A stretch of 64,000 bases of DNA from Neolewinella agarilytica (GCF_900110645.1 NZ_FOFB01000008.1:1-64000); one strand, 5' to 3'. Counted from the first letter of the stretch, positions 33,546 to 42,675 are shown. The notes: a model not told the origin generated them from the letters alone. Translations and numbers: made by a program.

Positions 33546-34634
33546 TTAGAACAAGTCTAAAAGTAGACTTTTATCCGCAAAGAACTTATTGATAAGCCGC
33601 GGAAATGCAAAGTTAACCAACAGTTTGTTCTTTACGACCTGAGCAGCAGATACTTTTTTGGGCATGGCCTTCCACTGAAACTGATGAAAAGTGGCCATAA
33701 TGGTCTGGTGAGTCAGTTGTTGCTTAAAAGGTCGGCTTCTTTTGACGAAAGTGAGCTCGCCGGCGGGTAGAAATTCGGGCCAGTCCTGATGGGTGGCCAG
33801 GGAGCTGGTCTCTACGTCCGAAGAATTGGTTTCCAGCAGCGGAAACTGGTAAAGATTCTGCCAGATGTCTTTGTCCAGCCGCTGCTCAATGATAGTCCTT
33901 TCCTTGTCATCCGAAATAACGAGGTAATGAAAATGACGATTACGGCGCTTGAGTTTTTTCTCCTTCAGGGGCCGTTCATAAACCGTAGCTACACGGTAAG
34001 CGGCGCACCTGGCTGCCATTGGGCAGCTTTCACAGAGCGCCTTTTTGGGCGTACAAACCAAGGCCCCAAAATCCATGATCGCCTGATTGAAACGTTTTGC
34101 TGAGGTGTCGCCCAATGCATCGTCAACCAACATTTGATAGTGCTTCTTCCCTTTACCGGTATCAATGGGGGTGGAGTCATTGGTGTAGCGCGACAGAATT
34201 CGGAAGACATTACCATCCAAAACGGCAACCTGCCGGTCAAAAGCAAAAGAAGCAATGGCTGCTGCCGTGTAGGGGCCTACGCCTGGTAGCTTCAAAAGTC
34301 CGGCATAGGTGTCAGGAAATTCTCCGCCGAATTCAAAGGCAACCATCCGTGCGGCTTTCAGCAAATTGCGGGCACGGGAATAATAGCCCAGGCCTTCCCA
34401 AAGCTTCATTACCACATCATCTTCTGCTGCGGCCAGTTCATTAACCGTCGGGAAGGCAGCCACGAACCGCTCAAAATAAGGTAGCCCCTGGGCCACCCTG
34501 GTCTGTTGAAGAATGATCTCACTTAGCCAGATGTGATAAGGATTATCAATGGCCTTCCAGGGCATAGGCCGTCGGTCAGCCCGATACCATTTCAGTAAGC
34601 TTTCTCTGAAAAACGACCAGTCAGGTTCTTCCAT
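33546..34634 (-). CDS. mutY: A/G-specific adenine glycosylase MutY
   Basis: A 362-residue enzyme from the ATG at 34634, removing adenine paired with 8-oxoguanine. It has the helix-hairpin-helix LPGVGPYTAAAI, the catalytic Asp region VAVLDGNVFRIL, and the 4Fe-4S cluster Cys pattern C-x6-C-x2-C-x5-C (VCTPKKALCESCPMAARC). The C-terminal NUDIX-like part reads 8-oxoG. An earlier start (34721) would place a terminator hairpin inside the gene. Confidence 0.94.
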   Translation of the reverse strand: MEEPDWSFFRESLLKWYRADRRPMPWKAIDNPYHIWLSEIILQQTRVAQGLPYFERFVAAFPTVNELAAAEDDVVMKLWEGLGYYSRARNLLKAARMVAFEFGGEFPDTYAGLLKLPGVGPYTAAAIASFAFDRQVAVLDGNVFRILSRYTNDSTPIDTGKGKKHYQMLVDDALGDTSAKRFNQAIMDFGALVCTPKKALCESCPMAARCAAYRVATVYERPLKEKKLKRRNRHFHYLVISDDKERTIIEQRLDKDIWQNLYQFPLLETNSSDVETSSLATHQDWPEFLPAGELTFVKRSRPFKQQLTHQTIMATFHQFQWKAMPKKVSAAQVVKNKLLVNFAFPRLINKFFADKSLLLDLF

Positions 34635-34653
34635 ATTTACAAAGCTGCAAAAA

Positions 34654-34685
34654 AATAAGTCATGGCCAAAAGGCCACGACTTATT
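34654..34685 (-). terminator. terminator of the ECF sigma factor gene
   Basis: On the minus strand AATAAGTCGTGGCC-TTTT-GGCCATGACTTATT folds with a single mismatch and is followed by a T-run. It lies between the sigma gene and mutY and argues for the shorter mutY start. Confidence 0.85.
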
Positions 34686-34761
34686 GAATAATGAAAATAA
34701 ATTAGAGGCAATTAATAACACATGAACGATAATTCAGAATAGCTTACTGCACTCATTCTAT

Positions 34762-35286
34762 CTAAGATCGTACACGAAGCTTTCCATACTGCCGCGCAAT
34801 CTGAGCCTTAAGGTCCTTGCGGGCAAAAAAGATTCGACTTTTAACTGTACCCAGGGGTAAATCAAGATGATCAGCAATTTCCTGATACTTGAAGCCCTGA
34901 TAATGCATCATAAATGGAATCCGGGTGCTGTCATCAAGCAGATCGATCATGCCGGTCAGTTCTTTGATCAGAATGTTGCTGTCGGCTGCATTATCAATGG
35001 AATTACTACCTGAATTCAAATAGTAGAGGTTGTCCGTATTGTCCATGATAGTGTTCGCCTTCATCTTTTTGCGGTAGTTATTGATGAAGATGTTCTTCAT
35101 AATCGTAAACAACCAGGCTTTAAGGTTAGTGCCCGGACGGAACTTATCCCGATTCGTCATGGCACGAAACGCTGTCTCCTGATAGAGGTCTTTAGCATCC
35201 TCTGAATTTTTGGTCAGGTTATAAGCGAAGGAGTTGAGTAAAGTGGTAAGACGATTAAACTCCGTAAAAAATTCTACTTGCGACAT
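34762..35286 (-). CDS. ECF RNA polymerase sigma factor
   Basis: A 174-residue sigma-70 family protein of the ECF type. Region 2 (YNLTKNSEDAKDLYQETAFRA) and region 4 (YQGFKYQEIADHLDLPLGTV) are clear. No anti-sigma gene is adjacent, so the sigma may be a housekeeping-type Bacteroidota ECF. A well-formed promoter lies upstream (35318-35348) and a terminator downstream. Confidence 0.92.
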   Translation of the reverse strand: MSQVEFFTEFNRLTTLLNSFAYNLTKNSEDAKDLYQETAFRAMTNRDKFRPGTNLKAWLFTIMKNIFINNYRKKMKANTIMDNTDNLYYLNSGSNSIDNAADSNILIKELTGMIDLLDDSTRIPFMMHYQGFKYQEIADHLDLPLGTVKSRIFFARKDLKAQIARQYGKLRVRS

Positions 35287-35317
35287 TGTGTATGGGCCAT
35301 TAGCCGTTTTGTTGAAC

Positions 35318-35348
35318 CAAATCTACTGGAAAGTTAGATAAAATGCAA
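35318..35348 (-). promoter_or_regulatory. promoter of the ECF sigma factor gene
   Basis: On the minus strand TTG (35346-35348), 20 bp, then TAGATTTG (35318-35325), a full match to the Bacteroidota consensus. The predicted leader is about 25 nt. Confidence 0.7.
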
Positions 35349-35713
35349 GTTTATGGACTTTTAAACGGGCATGTTTTCATACTGATAATGTGTGTTTGTT
35401 GTATAAGTTGCTGTTTATCAGTGATTAATGGTTTGTAATTTAGTTTTCAAATTTTCAGAAAAAAATGAAAGATGTTTAAGCTTTGGTGGTCTCACTTTTT
35501 GCGTAACAATACGCTTCCGTATTTTGGGCGCTGACGCGGGTGCAATGATTTGCTTGCCAAGGCTGTGTTATGTTGACGGGGCAGCCCTTTGGATAAAGTC
35601 ATAAGCTGTCTTTCTTTAGGGATTCAGGCTTCTATAATCTATCCCGCCGTCCGCGCGTTAATAAAGAGGGAACTCAATTTGATGGGTTCACTAAGTCTTT
35701 TAAAAGCAATCCT
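35349..35713. other. gene-free stretch upstream of the S41 protease
   Basis: No gene is supported. A variant of the interspersed repeat, GGGCGCTGACGCGGGTGCA, lies at 35526-35544. The promoter of the protease gene must be in the last 150 bp, but no exact TAnnTTTG was found. Confidence 0.5.
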
Positions 35714-37351
35714 ATGTCTTCGCGTAAAAAAGCCGCTGCCGGTATTGTCACTGCTCTAGTTTTTGTGCTCTGTACCGCTGCTACCGTCAGCCCCGTTAAC
35801 GATAAGTTCTTCGAAATAATGAAGGCCATTGAGGTCTACACGAATGTCTATAAAGAGGTGAACACCTACTATGTAGACGAGATCGAACCCAATAAGCTGA
35901 TGCGGACCGGCATTGAGGCCATGGTTAGCTCGCTGGATCCCTATACCAATTACATCAGCGAAACGGATGTGGAGCTGGCTCGCCTCCGGCAAAGCGGGAA
36001 GTACCAGGGCGTTGGTGCCAAAATCGAGTACATCGATGGCTTGCCAACCATTCTGACGCTTTATAAAGACCAGCCCGCGGATGCCGCCGGCCTCAAAACC
36101 GGTGATCGCCTGCTTACCGTTGATGGCCGCGAAACTGAAGGCTACAACCGTGAGCAGCTGGAAGAGATCATGCGCGGTTTCCCTGGCACAACCATGCAAC
36201 TGACCGTTGACCGTCCGGGCGTCGGTAAAAAAGACATCAGCCTCATCCGTGGAGATGTCAATATCCCAAACGTCCCCTATTCCGGAATGCTGGCGGATAA
36301 CGTAGGCTACGTAGCCCTGACTACCTTCACCCAGGCCGCTGGTAAGAATGTTCGTGATGCCGTCGCTAAGCTCCGCGCCGAAAACCCCGAGCTGAAAGGT
36401 GTAGTGCTCGACCTGCGAAACAATGGTGGTGGTCTGCTGAACGAGGCAGTAGATATCGTTAATATCTTCGTTCCTAAGGATGAGCTGATCGTTACCACCA
36501 AGGGCAAAGTCCGGGACTGGGACCGCAGCTACTCCACCAAAAACAACCCCCTCGATCTGGAGCTACCCGTGGCTGTATTGATAAACGGTCGCTCCGCCTC
36601 TGCTTCGGAAATTGTTAGCGGCTCGCTGCAGGATCTTGACCGGGCGGTACTCATCGGACAGCGTAGCTACGGAAAAGGCCTGGTACAGAATATCATGGAA
36701 ACAGGCTACGGCAGTCGGGTGAAAATTACCACTGCGAAATACTACATCCCGAGTCTGCGCTGCATTCAGGCCCTGGAATACAAAGATGGTAAGCCCGTCA
36801 ATATCCCGGATGACCAGCGGGCGGTCTTCAAGACCCGCGCTGGCCGGAAGGTACTGGACGGTGGTGGCGTTGCTCCGGATATCGACCTGCCGGTCCTGGG
36901 CGGTAAGGCGGTCACCCAGGGTCTACTGGAGGAGTTCGTCATTTTTGACTTTGTAAACGACTGGGTAACCAGCCATCCGAGCATCGATTCTGTGGCAGAC
37001 TTCCGCTTTCAGGATTGGGATCAATTCGTCGGCTTCCTCCAACGGGGAGACTTCGAATACACCTCTAAAGCAGAAAAAGCACTGGAAGAAGCACTCCTGG
37101 CCGCGAAGGAAGAAGGCTATGAAGTAGCCGATCAACTCCAGGCTATCCAGAAGCGGGTGGATGAAGAACAGATGGCTGCCATTCAGAGTTACAAAGATGA
37201 GATCATCAGCATCATCGAAAAGGAAATTGCCGGTCGCTACTACTATCAGCGCGGGGAGGTACAAATGGGGCTGCGTAATGACAGAGAGGTGCAGGAAGCT
37301 ATATCCGTACTTAATGATCCGGCGCGCTATGCTAAACTGTTGAAGCCTTAA
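35714..37351 (+). CDS. S41-family C-terminal processing peptidase
   Basis: A 545-residue periplasmic protease with an N-terminal signal or anchor (residues 8-25). A PDZ domain (about 85-175) precedes the catalytic core. The Ser/Lys dyad is visible in NGRSASASEI (Ser294-298 region) and SYGKGLVQ (Lys321). It trims or degrades exported proteins from their C-terminus. A helical, charged region lies at about 455-515. Confidence 0.93.
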   Translation: MSSRKKAAAGIVTALVFVLCTAATVSPVNDKFFEIMKAIEVYTNVYKEVNTYYVDEIEPNKLMRTGIEAMVSSLDPYTNYISETDVELARLRQSGKYQGVGAKIEYIDGLPTILTLYKDQPADAAGLKTGDRLLTVDGRETEGYNREQLEEIMRGFPGTTMQLTVDRPGVGKKDISLIRGDVNIPNVPYSGMLADNVGYVALTTFTQAAGKNVRDAVAKLRAENPELKGVVLDLRNNGGGLLNEAVDIVNIFVPKDELIVTTKGKVRDWDRSYSTKNNPLDLELPVAVLINGRSASASEIVSGSLQDLDRAVLIGQRSYGKGLVQNIMETGYGSRVKITTAKYYIPSLRCIQALEYKDGKPVNIPDDQRAVFKTRAGRKVLDGGGVAPDIDLPVLGGKAVTQGLLEEFVIFDFVNDWVTSHPSIDSVADFRFQDWDQFVGFLQRGDFEYTSKAEKALEEALLAAKEEGYEVADQLQAIQKRVDEEQMAAIQSYKDEIISIIEKEIAGRYYYQRGEVQMGLRNDREVQEAISVLNDPARYAKLLKP

Positions 37352-37644
37352 TTAAATTGCCAGCCTGTGGTTGTTCAACCAGACGTTTTTACTCATCCAA
37401 TATCTGGTTTTAATACGGGGTCTACTTCGAGGCACCGTCTGTAATGATTTTGTTGGATTTGGTGATTAGCAACTTTTTCGAGGAGAGGTTTTGACGTTGT
37501 CGAGATACTTGCAACGTGGCAAATTTTCCTGTATTGGTGACCTCATGAGGCATCTCCCGTCAAATGGAGGACTGATATTTCAGAAGCCTGCTTTTGGATT
37601 ACCGCATAGCAATTATCTGGAATCAGAATAAAAACCAACACACC

Positions 37645-37869
37645 ATGAAGTTACTAATCACCTCGCTCATGGCGAGCATACTTTTGTTGTTCATCGCTTG
37701 CGGTGAACCCAGTCCATCTGAAGCTGATCTTGCCGCCGAGGCAGAGGCAGAACGCATTGAAGCACTTAATGAAGATGTTTCAACTTCCGTCGAAAAAATA
37801 GAGTCTACAGCTGATGAACTCGTAGTTGCTCTTGACTCCCTCGACTTACTCTTTCCCGAAGAAAATTAG
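37645..37869 (+). CDS. small lipoprotein, unknown function
   Basis: A 74-residue protein from the ATG at 37645: signal peptide with lipobox ending at Cys19 (LLFIAC), then an acidic helix rich in Glu/Ala (EADLAAEAEAERIEAL). The ATG 51 bp upstream of this start is not supported by a signal peptide. It is followed 40 bp later by another exported helical protein, and the two may be co-expressed. Confidence 0.7.
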   Translation: MKLLITSLMASILLLFIACGEPSPSEADLAAEAEAERIEALNEDVSTSVEKIESTADELVVALDSLDLLFPEEN

Positions 37870-37909
37870 GCTTCCTTTTTAATTCATCTACTTTTAAACC
37901 AACCGAATT

Positions 37910-38638
37910 ATGTTGATCAGAAAAATTATTCCACTGGTATGTTGCATGCTACTGGCTTTCTGTTTCACCCAACCCGTTTACGCTCAGAATAAAGGCAAAG
38001 AAAAACAAGAAGCCAAGGTCAAAGGCAAAGCTGAGGAGATGCAGGCCAGAGGTAAAGACAAAGCTGAAGAGATGCAGGCCAGAGGTAAAGACAAAGCTGA
38101 GGAGATGCAGGCCAGAGGTAAAGACAAAGCTGAGGAGATGCAGGCCAGAGGTAAAGACAAAGCTGAGGAGATGCAGGCCAGAGGTAAAGACAAAGCTGAG
38201 GAGATGCAGGCCAGAGGCAAAGACAAAGTTGAGGAGATGCAGGGCAGAGGTAAAGACAAAGCCGAGGAGATGCAGGCCAAAGTGAAAGACGGCAGTGCTA
38301 AACTGGATGATGATGGATCTGGTAATGCTTACGGTAAGAACAAAGGGGAACTATCCGGAAAAGCTTTTGGCCAGGCCCGTGCCGAGGCTGCCAGGTCAAA
38401 GCAAAAAGAAGTGAAGGAGGAGGTCGATGAAGTTACCGAACAGAGTGAGGCGCTGGAATCGGAAGCCCGACAAAAGATAAGCAAGGCCCGGGAAATGCTT
38501 GAAAAAGAAAAGGCTGCTGGAAAAGCTTCTGCTGAACAGCTTGCCAGGAAAGAAGCGGCTATCCAGCGTGCTGAAGCGAAGCTTAAGGAGCTCGAAGCTG
38601 ACGTTGAAGCTGTTAAGCAGAAGGTAGGAAATGGATAA
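37910..38638 (+). CDS. exported protein with eight 11-residue tandem repeats
   Basis: A 242-residue protein with a signal peptide (MLIRKIIPLVCCMLLAFCFT...VYAQ). Residues 37-124 are eight units of GKDKAEEMQAR, forming a charged, probably amphipathic helix of 11-residue period (LEA- or apolipoprotein-like). The rest is helical coiled coil (SKAREMLEKEKAAGKASAEQ). Family unknown. A stress-protective or envelope structural role can be suggested from LEA-like composition only. Confidence 0.8.
   Translation: MLIRKIIPLVCCMLLAFCFTQPVYAQNKGKEKQEAKVKGKAEEMQARGKDKAEEMQARGKDKAEEMQARGKDKAEEMQARGKDKAEEMQARGKDKAEEMQARGKDKVEEMQGRGKDKAEEMQAKVKDGSAKLDDDGSGNAYGKNKGELSGKAFGQARAEAARSKQKEVKEEVDEVTEQSEALESEARQKISKAREMLEKEKAAGKASAEQLARKEAAIQRAEAKLKELEADVEAVKQKVGNG
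38018..38281 (+). repeat. 33-bp tandem repeat, eight units
   Basis: Eight in-frame 33-bp units encode VKGKAEEMQAR, then five GKDKAEEMQAR, one GKDKVEEMQGR and one GKDKAEEMQAK. The central units are nearly identical at the DNA level, implying recent slippage or unequal exchange, so copy number probably differs among strains. Confidence 0.95.
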
Positions 38639-38673
38639 TCCTTTCTTTCGGAGCTGATGGCAAGTTCCGCAAC

Positions 38674-38716
38674 AAAAAAGCCTCCGTGTACATCATCGTA
38701 CGCGGAGGCTTTTTTT
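38674..38716. terminator. bidirectional terminator between convergent genes
   Basis: A GCCTCCGtGTAC/GTACgCGGAGGC stem with a 6-nt loop is flanked by an A-run on the left and a T-run on the right. It serves the repeat-protein gene on the plus strand and the MBL-rhodanese gene on the minus strand. Confidence 0.88.
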
Positions 38717-38730
38717 GTCAGTATGCTAGT

Positions 38731-40116
38731 CTAGCTGTTAACTTCTACCGCCAGAATATCCGCCACCTTGTCCTGTACATTAATCAGCCGGTCAAAGCCC
38801 CGGGCTTTGAGCAGACTAATGCCGATTGTAGAGCGATAGCCACTACCGCAATGCAGGTGATAGGTCTTTTCCGGGTCCAGCTCCTTCATCCGGGCATTGA
38901 GCTCAGCGAGCGGAAGGTTGACGGCTTCTTCCAGGTGGCCATTCTCAAATTCGGAGACTTTGCGAACGTCAAGGATGTGGCTTACTTGTCCGTTCCTGAG
39001 TTGATGGCCGAAGACCTCTGCCTTGATGGTGTCAATGGTGTCTACCTCCCCGCCGTAGGCCCGCCAGGCTTCCAGGCCTCCATCGAGGTAGCCAAGAGTG
39101 TTATCGTAGCCGACGCGACTAAGGCGTTCAACGGCTTCAGCTTCCCGCCCTGGGTCCGTGACGAGAAGAATGGGCTGCTGCAGGTCTGGAATCATCTCTC
39201 CGGCCCAGGGGGCGAAGCTACCGTCCAGCCCGATGAAAACGCTGTTCGGGACGAATCCCCCGACGAAGTCTTCCTTAGCCCGTACGTCCAGAATAAGCGG
39301 GCGCTCATCGTTGGCTACCCGTTCAAATTCTTCAGGGGAGAGCGCAACGGCTCCGCGTTCCATTACATCCGCGAAAGCTTCGTAGCCTTCCTTGTTCATT
39401 CGTACGTTCTCGGCGAAGTAGGCAGGCGGCGGCAACAGGCCAGCGGTGACTTCTTTGACGAATTCCTCGCGGGTCATATCCGCGCGGAGAGCGTAGTTGG
39501 TCTCCTTCTGGTTGCCAAGGGTGTCCTGTGTCTCCCGACTCATCTTTTTACCGCAGGCGGAGCCTGCGCCGTGGGCGGGATAGACGATGACATCGTCCGG
39601 CAGCAGCATAATTTTACGGCGGAGGCTGTCGTAAAGCAGGCTGGCGAGGTCTTCCATCGTCAGTGCACCTTTTTTCTGAGCAAGGTCCGGCCGGCCAACA
39701 TCGCCAATAAAGAGGGTGTCTCCGGAGAAAATGGCGTGGGGGCGGCCGTTTTCGTCGAGCAGCAGATAGGTGGTACTCTCCAGCGTATGGCCGGGCGTAT
39801 GCAGCACACGGATGGTGAGCTTCCCGAGGGGAAACTCTTCCATGTCCTTTGCCTCATACTTTTCGTAATCCGTTTTTGCTCCCGGGCCGTATACGATGGT
39901 GGCGCCGGACTCCCGCGCCAGATCAAGATGACCGCTCACGAAGTCAGCATGAAAGTGCGTCTCAAAAATGTACTTGATCTTGCTGCCCGCTTCCTGCGCC
40001 CGCTTCAGGTAAGGCTCCGGACTACGCAGAGGATCGATGATGGCGGCTTCGCCGTCACTCTCAATGTAGTAAGCGCCCTGGGCCAGACAGCCGGTGTAAA
40101 TTTGATCTATGACCAT
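38731..40116 (-). CDS. MBL-fold hydrolase with two rhodanese domains (persulfide dioxygenase-like)
   Basis: A 461-residue protein. The N-terminal metallo-beta-lactamase domain has ETHFHADFVSGHLDLA (His54, His56, Asp58, His63) and HTPGHTLES. Two rhodanese domains follow. The first (about 265-355) has Asp in place of the active-site Cys (LLVTDPGREAEA); the second carries HCGSGYRS with the active Cys. Such fusions act on glutathione-like or bacillithiol persulfides and sulfide. The likely role is sulfide and persulfide detoxification in the cytoplasm. Confidence 0.88.
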   Translation of the reverse strand: MVIDQIYTGCLAQGAYYIESDGEAAIIDPLRSPEPYLKRAQEAGSKIKYIFETHFHADFVSGHLDLARESGATIVYGPGAKTDYEKYEAKDMEEFPLGKLTIRVLHTPGHTLESTTYLLLDENGRPHAIFSGDTLFIGDVGRPDLAQKKGALTMEDLASLLYDSLRRKIMLLPDDVIVYPAHGAGSACGKKMSRETQDTLGNQKETNYALRADMTREEFVKEVTAGLLPPPAYFAENVRMNKEGYEAFADVMERGAVALSPEEFERVANDERPLILDVRAKEDFVGGFVPNSVFIGLDGSFAPWAGEMIPDLQQPILLVTDPGREAEAVERLSRVGYDNTLGYLDGGLEAWRAYGGEVDTIDTIKAEVFGHQLRNGQVSHILDVRKVSEFENGHLEEAVNLPLAELNARMKELDPEKTYHLHCGSGYRSTIGISLLKARGFDRLINVQDKVADILAVEVNS

Positions 40117-40212
40117 TAATACATGATGTTTTCTTCATGTATTAAGGTGCGAGAGGGGAGGAAGGTTGAAACTTCATGGTAGAAGATAAAATTACACTCT
40201 AACACCGCTCCT

Positions 40213-40710
40213 TCAACTTGCCTCTGCACCTGCGACTGCGCCCATATTATCGCTCTTTGAAAACGCCTTCCCCGTCATCACCAGCGGTAGCCCAATCAGG
40301 ATTAATGCCACTAAATTGATCATCACCACATTATGCACGGCTCCGTAAACCAGCGAGATGCCACTGTCAATCAAAAACCAGCTTAGTATTCCCGTCCACA
40401 TGGCCCGATAAGCCCATCGCTCCTTCCGTTTGAAAGCGTATTCGGAGATGAAAATCATCAATATATGGAACCCGACGATGGTGCCGCCGATGATGCCAAA
40501 GAGCCAGTTCTTAAGCTGGATGGTCTCCGGCGTAAAACCGGTCTCGGGGAAAAATACCCGCTCCGTCCCGGCATTATGAAGATCAAAAAACAGGCTGTTG
40601 CCCGCGAAGGCAACGAGCAGACCGACGCCGATGGTCATCACATTTGCCCAGGTAAGCCATTTTTGCCAGAAGGAAAAGTGAGATGGTTTCACACCTTTAA
40701 AATTAGGCAT
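40213..40710 (-). CDS. four-TM membrane protein, unknown function
   Basis: A 165-residue protein with four hydrophobic segments (about 22-42, 69-89, 100-118 and 125-146), consistent with an inner-membrane protein of unknown family. The last residues (GAVAGAEAS) are encoded by a copy of the interspersed repeat (40225-40243, reverse strand), so the original C-terminus was probably shorter or different. Confidence 0.65.
   Translation of the reverse strand: MPNFKGVKPSHFSFWQKWLTWANVMTIGVGLLVAFAGNSLFFDLHNAGTERVFFPETGFTPETIQLKNWLFGIIGGTIVGFHILMIFISEYAFKRKERWAYRAMWTGILSWFLIDSGISLVYGAVHNVVMINLVALILIGLPLVMTGKAFSKSDNMGAVAGAEAS
40225..40243 (+). repeat. interspersed repeat at the 3' end of the membrane-protein gene
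   Basis: TGCACCTGCGACTGCGCCC. On the minus strand it is read as GAVAGA just before the stop codon, as if the element was inserted at the end of the coding region. Confidence 0.8.
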
Positions 40711-40815
40711 AAATTGGAATATGGGAAGGCAAGAACTTGTCTCGTAACCGGAGGGTTACAAGTACTCCGTGCCGCTCTCCAACGTGCGGCAGCCTACCAA
40801 CACCACCAGACTACC

Positions 40816-41808
40816 CTACGGTACTTCCACTACATTCAGCACTCGTGCAATGATGTCTTCCTGCTTGATGTTCTCGGCTTCCGCTTCATAGGTCAGGCCG
40901 ATGCGATGACGCAGCACATCTTCGCAGATGGCGCGCACGTCTTCGGGGGTCACGTAACCCCGGCGTTCGAGGAAGGCGTGTGCTTTAGCCGCTTTGGCCA
41001 GGTTGATGCTGGCACGAGGGCTGCCGCCAAAACTGATAAGCGGCTTAAGGTCGCTGAGGCGGTAAGCTTCGGGCTCGCGGGTAGCGAAGACGATGTCGAT
41101 GATGTAGCGCTCGATCTTATCGTCCATGTAAATGTTGCGGGTCGTTTCCCGGGCTTTCAGGATTTCGGCCGTAGAGGCCACGGCATTTACTTTTTCAAAA
41201 CCCTGAGCGAGGTTGCGACGCATGATCTCCCGCTCATCTTCCCGCGTAGGGTAGCCGATGGTACACTTGAGCATGAAGCGGTCGGTCTGGGCCTCGGGCA
41301 GCGGGTAGGTCCCTTCCTGCTCGATGGGGTTCTGAGTGGCCAGTACGAGGAAAGGCTCTTCGAGCTTGAAGGTCTCATCACCAATGGTAACCTGTCGTTC
41401 CTGCATGGCTTCCAGCAGGGCAGACTGTACTTTGGCGGGGGCACGGTTGATCTCATCCGCCAATACGAAGTTGGCGAAAACAGGGCCCTTACGAACGGTA
41501 AAGTCGTTGATGCTCTGGTTGTAGATCATCGTACCGACAATGTCAGCCGGAAGCAGATCGGGGGTGAACTGAATACGGCTGAAGTCAGCAGAGATCGTTT
41601 TTGCCAGGGTGTTAATGGCCAGGGTCTTTGCCAGGCCGGGCAGACCTTCCAGTAGAATGTGCCCTTTACTCAACAAACCCAATAGCAGACGGTCAATCAT
41701 GTATTGCTGCCCGACAATCACTTTAGCGGTCTCCTGCCGGATACGCTCCACTACTTCGGAATCTTGGTGGACTTTCTGGTTAAGAGCTTCGATGTCAATG
41801 CTGGCCAT
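40816..41808 (-). CDS. MoxR-family AAA+ ATPase
   Basis: A 330-residue AAA+ ATPase. Walker A GLPGLAKT (55-62), Walker B VLADEINRAP and the sensor stretch LVLATQNPIEQEGTYPLPEA are typical of MoxR. MoxR ATPases act with VWA proteins as chaperone-like or metal-insertion machines. The usual DUF58/VWA/Bat partners are not adjacent; a VWA protein of the DUF4132-linked type is at 61.7 kb and a DUF4132-like giant at 43.3 kb, which may be functional partners (inference). Confidence 0.92.
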   Translation of the reverse strand: MASIDIEALNQKVHQDSEVVERIRQETAKVIVGQQYMIDRLLLGLLSKGHILLEGLPGLAKTLAINTLAKTISADFSRIQFTPDLLPADIVGTMIYNQSINDFTVRKGPVFANFVLADEINRAPAKVQSALLEAMQERQVTIGDETFKLEEPFLVLATQNPIEQEGTYPLPEAQTDRFMLKCTIGYPTREDEREIMRRNLAQGFEKVNAVASTAEILKARETTRNIYMDDKIERYIIDIVFATREPEAYRLSDLKPLISFGGSPRASINLAKAAKAHAFLERRGYVTPEDVRAICEDVLRHRIGLTYEAEAENIKQEDIIARVLNVVEVP

Positions 41809-41948
41809 GGAGGTCGTTTAATGCTTTACTTCTTTGGGTAAGGGCCGCAGAATAGTCGTGCAGCCGAAAGTGGACGTTCAAAAGACCATTTTATCCTGCG
41901 TTACGCTTAGGAAAATAGGTGCTTCGACGCCCCGACGACCAGTTTTAA

Positions 41949-42009
41949 GGACCTCGAAGCGTCCTCAAACGTAGCCGGAGGCGGAGTTGTTGAGGTCCTT
42001 TGAGCGTCC
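41949..42009. repeat. intergenic repeat, GGACCTCGAAGCGTCC family, second locus
   Basis: GGACCTCGAAGCGTCC (41949-41964) and GAGGTCCTTTGAGCGTCC (41992-42009) belong to the family seen at 1428-1504. They lie between a beta-barrel gene and the MoxR gene and could form a hairpin 3' of the former. Confidence 0.65.
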
Positions 42010-42054
42010 GGAAACCTTACGATTACCCTGGGTAAGGGCCGCTAAGATAACTAC

Positions 42055-42624
42055 CTATTTAGGAATCGTGAAAGTATAGGAGATACCGAAGGCATTTGCT
42101 GCATATTCATCCCCATCTTCACTAACGTAGTTCTGAGCAGTGTAGGTAAGCGCAAGACCCTTATAGCCCGCTTCAATCCTTGGGCCGAAAGCGGCATCAA
42201 AGGGGATGTCTGCTCCAAGGCCATCCGCTTTGAATTTTATTCCTGTATGCATGACGAGCCCGCCACCAATGTGAATAGCGTCTGTAATCAAATAGTGAGC
42301 CGTAAGGAGAACGGGAACGCGCGTCATTCTGATATTGACGTTTTCGGCAGCAGTTGTAACGTATTTAAAGCCTACTGTACCACGCAAAAATACCTGATTA
42401 AGACTTGGGATATGGACTTGGGCTCCTGCAAAAAGTGAGCCTCCCTGACCGGCATTAACAGACTGAGAGTCACCGTTAGTGAATAAAACTTCAGCAACTT
42501 CATCTCCACCGAATTCGAGTGCGCCACTCAACACCAGTTTAACAGGGGTAGGTTTGCTTTCGCTCTGAGCAAAAGAAGATAGTGACAGGCAAGATAAAAT
42601 AAGGAAGATGTAGAATCGTGTCAT
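42055..42624 (-). CDS. outer-membrane beta-barrel protein, unknown
   Basis: A 189-residue protein with a signal peptide (MTRFYIFLILSCLSLSSFAQ). Alternating hydrophobic strands (LNQVFLRGTVGFKYV, HIGGGLVMHTGIKF, GLALTYTAQNYV) and a terminal aromatic-rich strand fit a small 8-strand outer-membrane barrel. Function unknown. It has a clear promoter (42676-42705). Confidence 0.7.
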   Translation of the reverse strand: MTRFYIFLILSCLSLSSFAQSESKPTPVKLVLSGALEFGGDEVAEVLFTNGDSQSVNAGQGGSLFAGAQVHIPSLNQVFLRGTVGFKYVTTAAENVNIRMTRVPVLLTAHYLITDAIHIGGGLVMHTGIKFKADGLGADIPFDAAFGPRIEAGYKGLALTYTAQNYVSEDGDEYAANAFGISYTFTIPK

Positions 42625-42675
42625 CGTAAACAGATTATGGTGAAGAAAACAGGATTAGCTAGTTCAAGACTTGTA

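Noticed and set aside
34635-34721. longer mutY N-terminus
   Set aside because: The extension would read through the terminator of the sigma gene and has no family similarity.
38018-38281. CRISPR-like array
   Set aside because: The units are contiguous 33-bp repeats without spacers and encode in-frame 11-residue units.
38686-40119. 477-codon open frame on the plus strand
   Set aside because: It is antisense to the MBL-rhodanese gene, and its composition has no recognisable domain. The real gene has intact motifs.
40465-41655. 396-codon open frame on the plus strand
   Set aside because: It overlaps two genes on the minus strand (four-TM protein and MoxR) with clear families.
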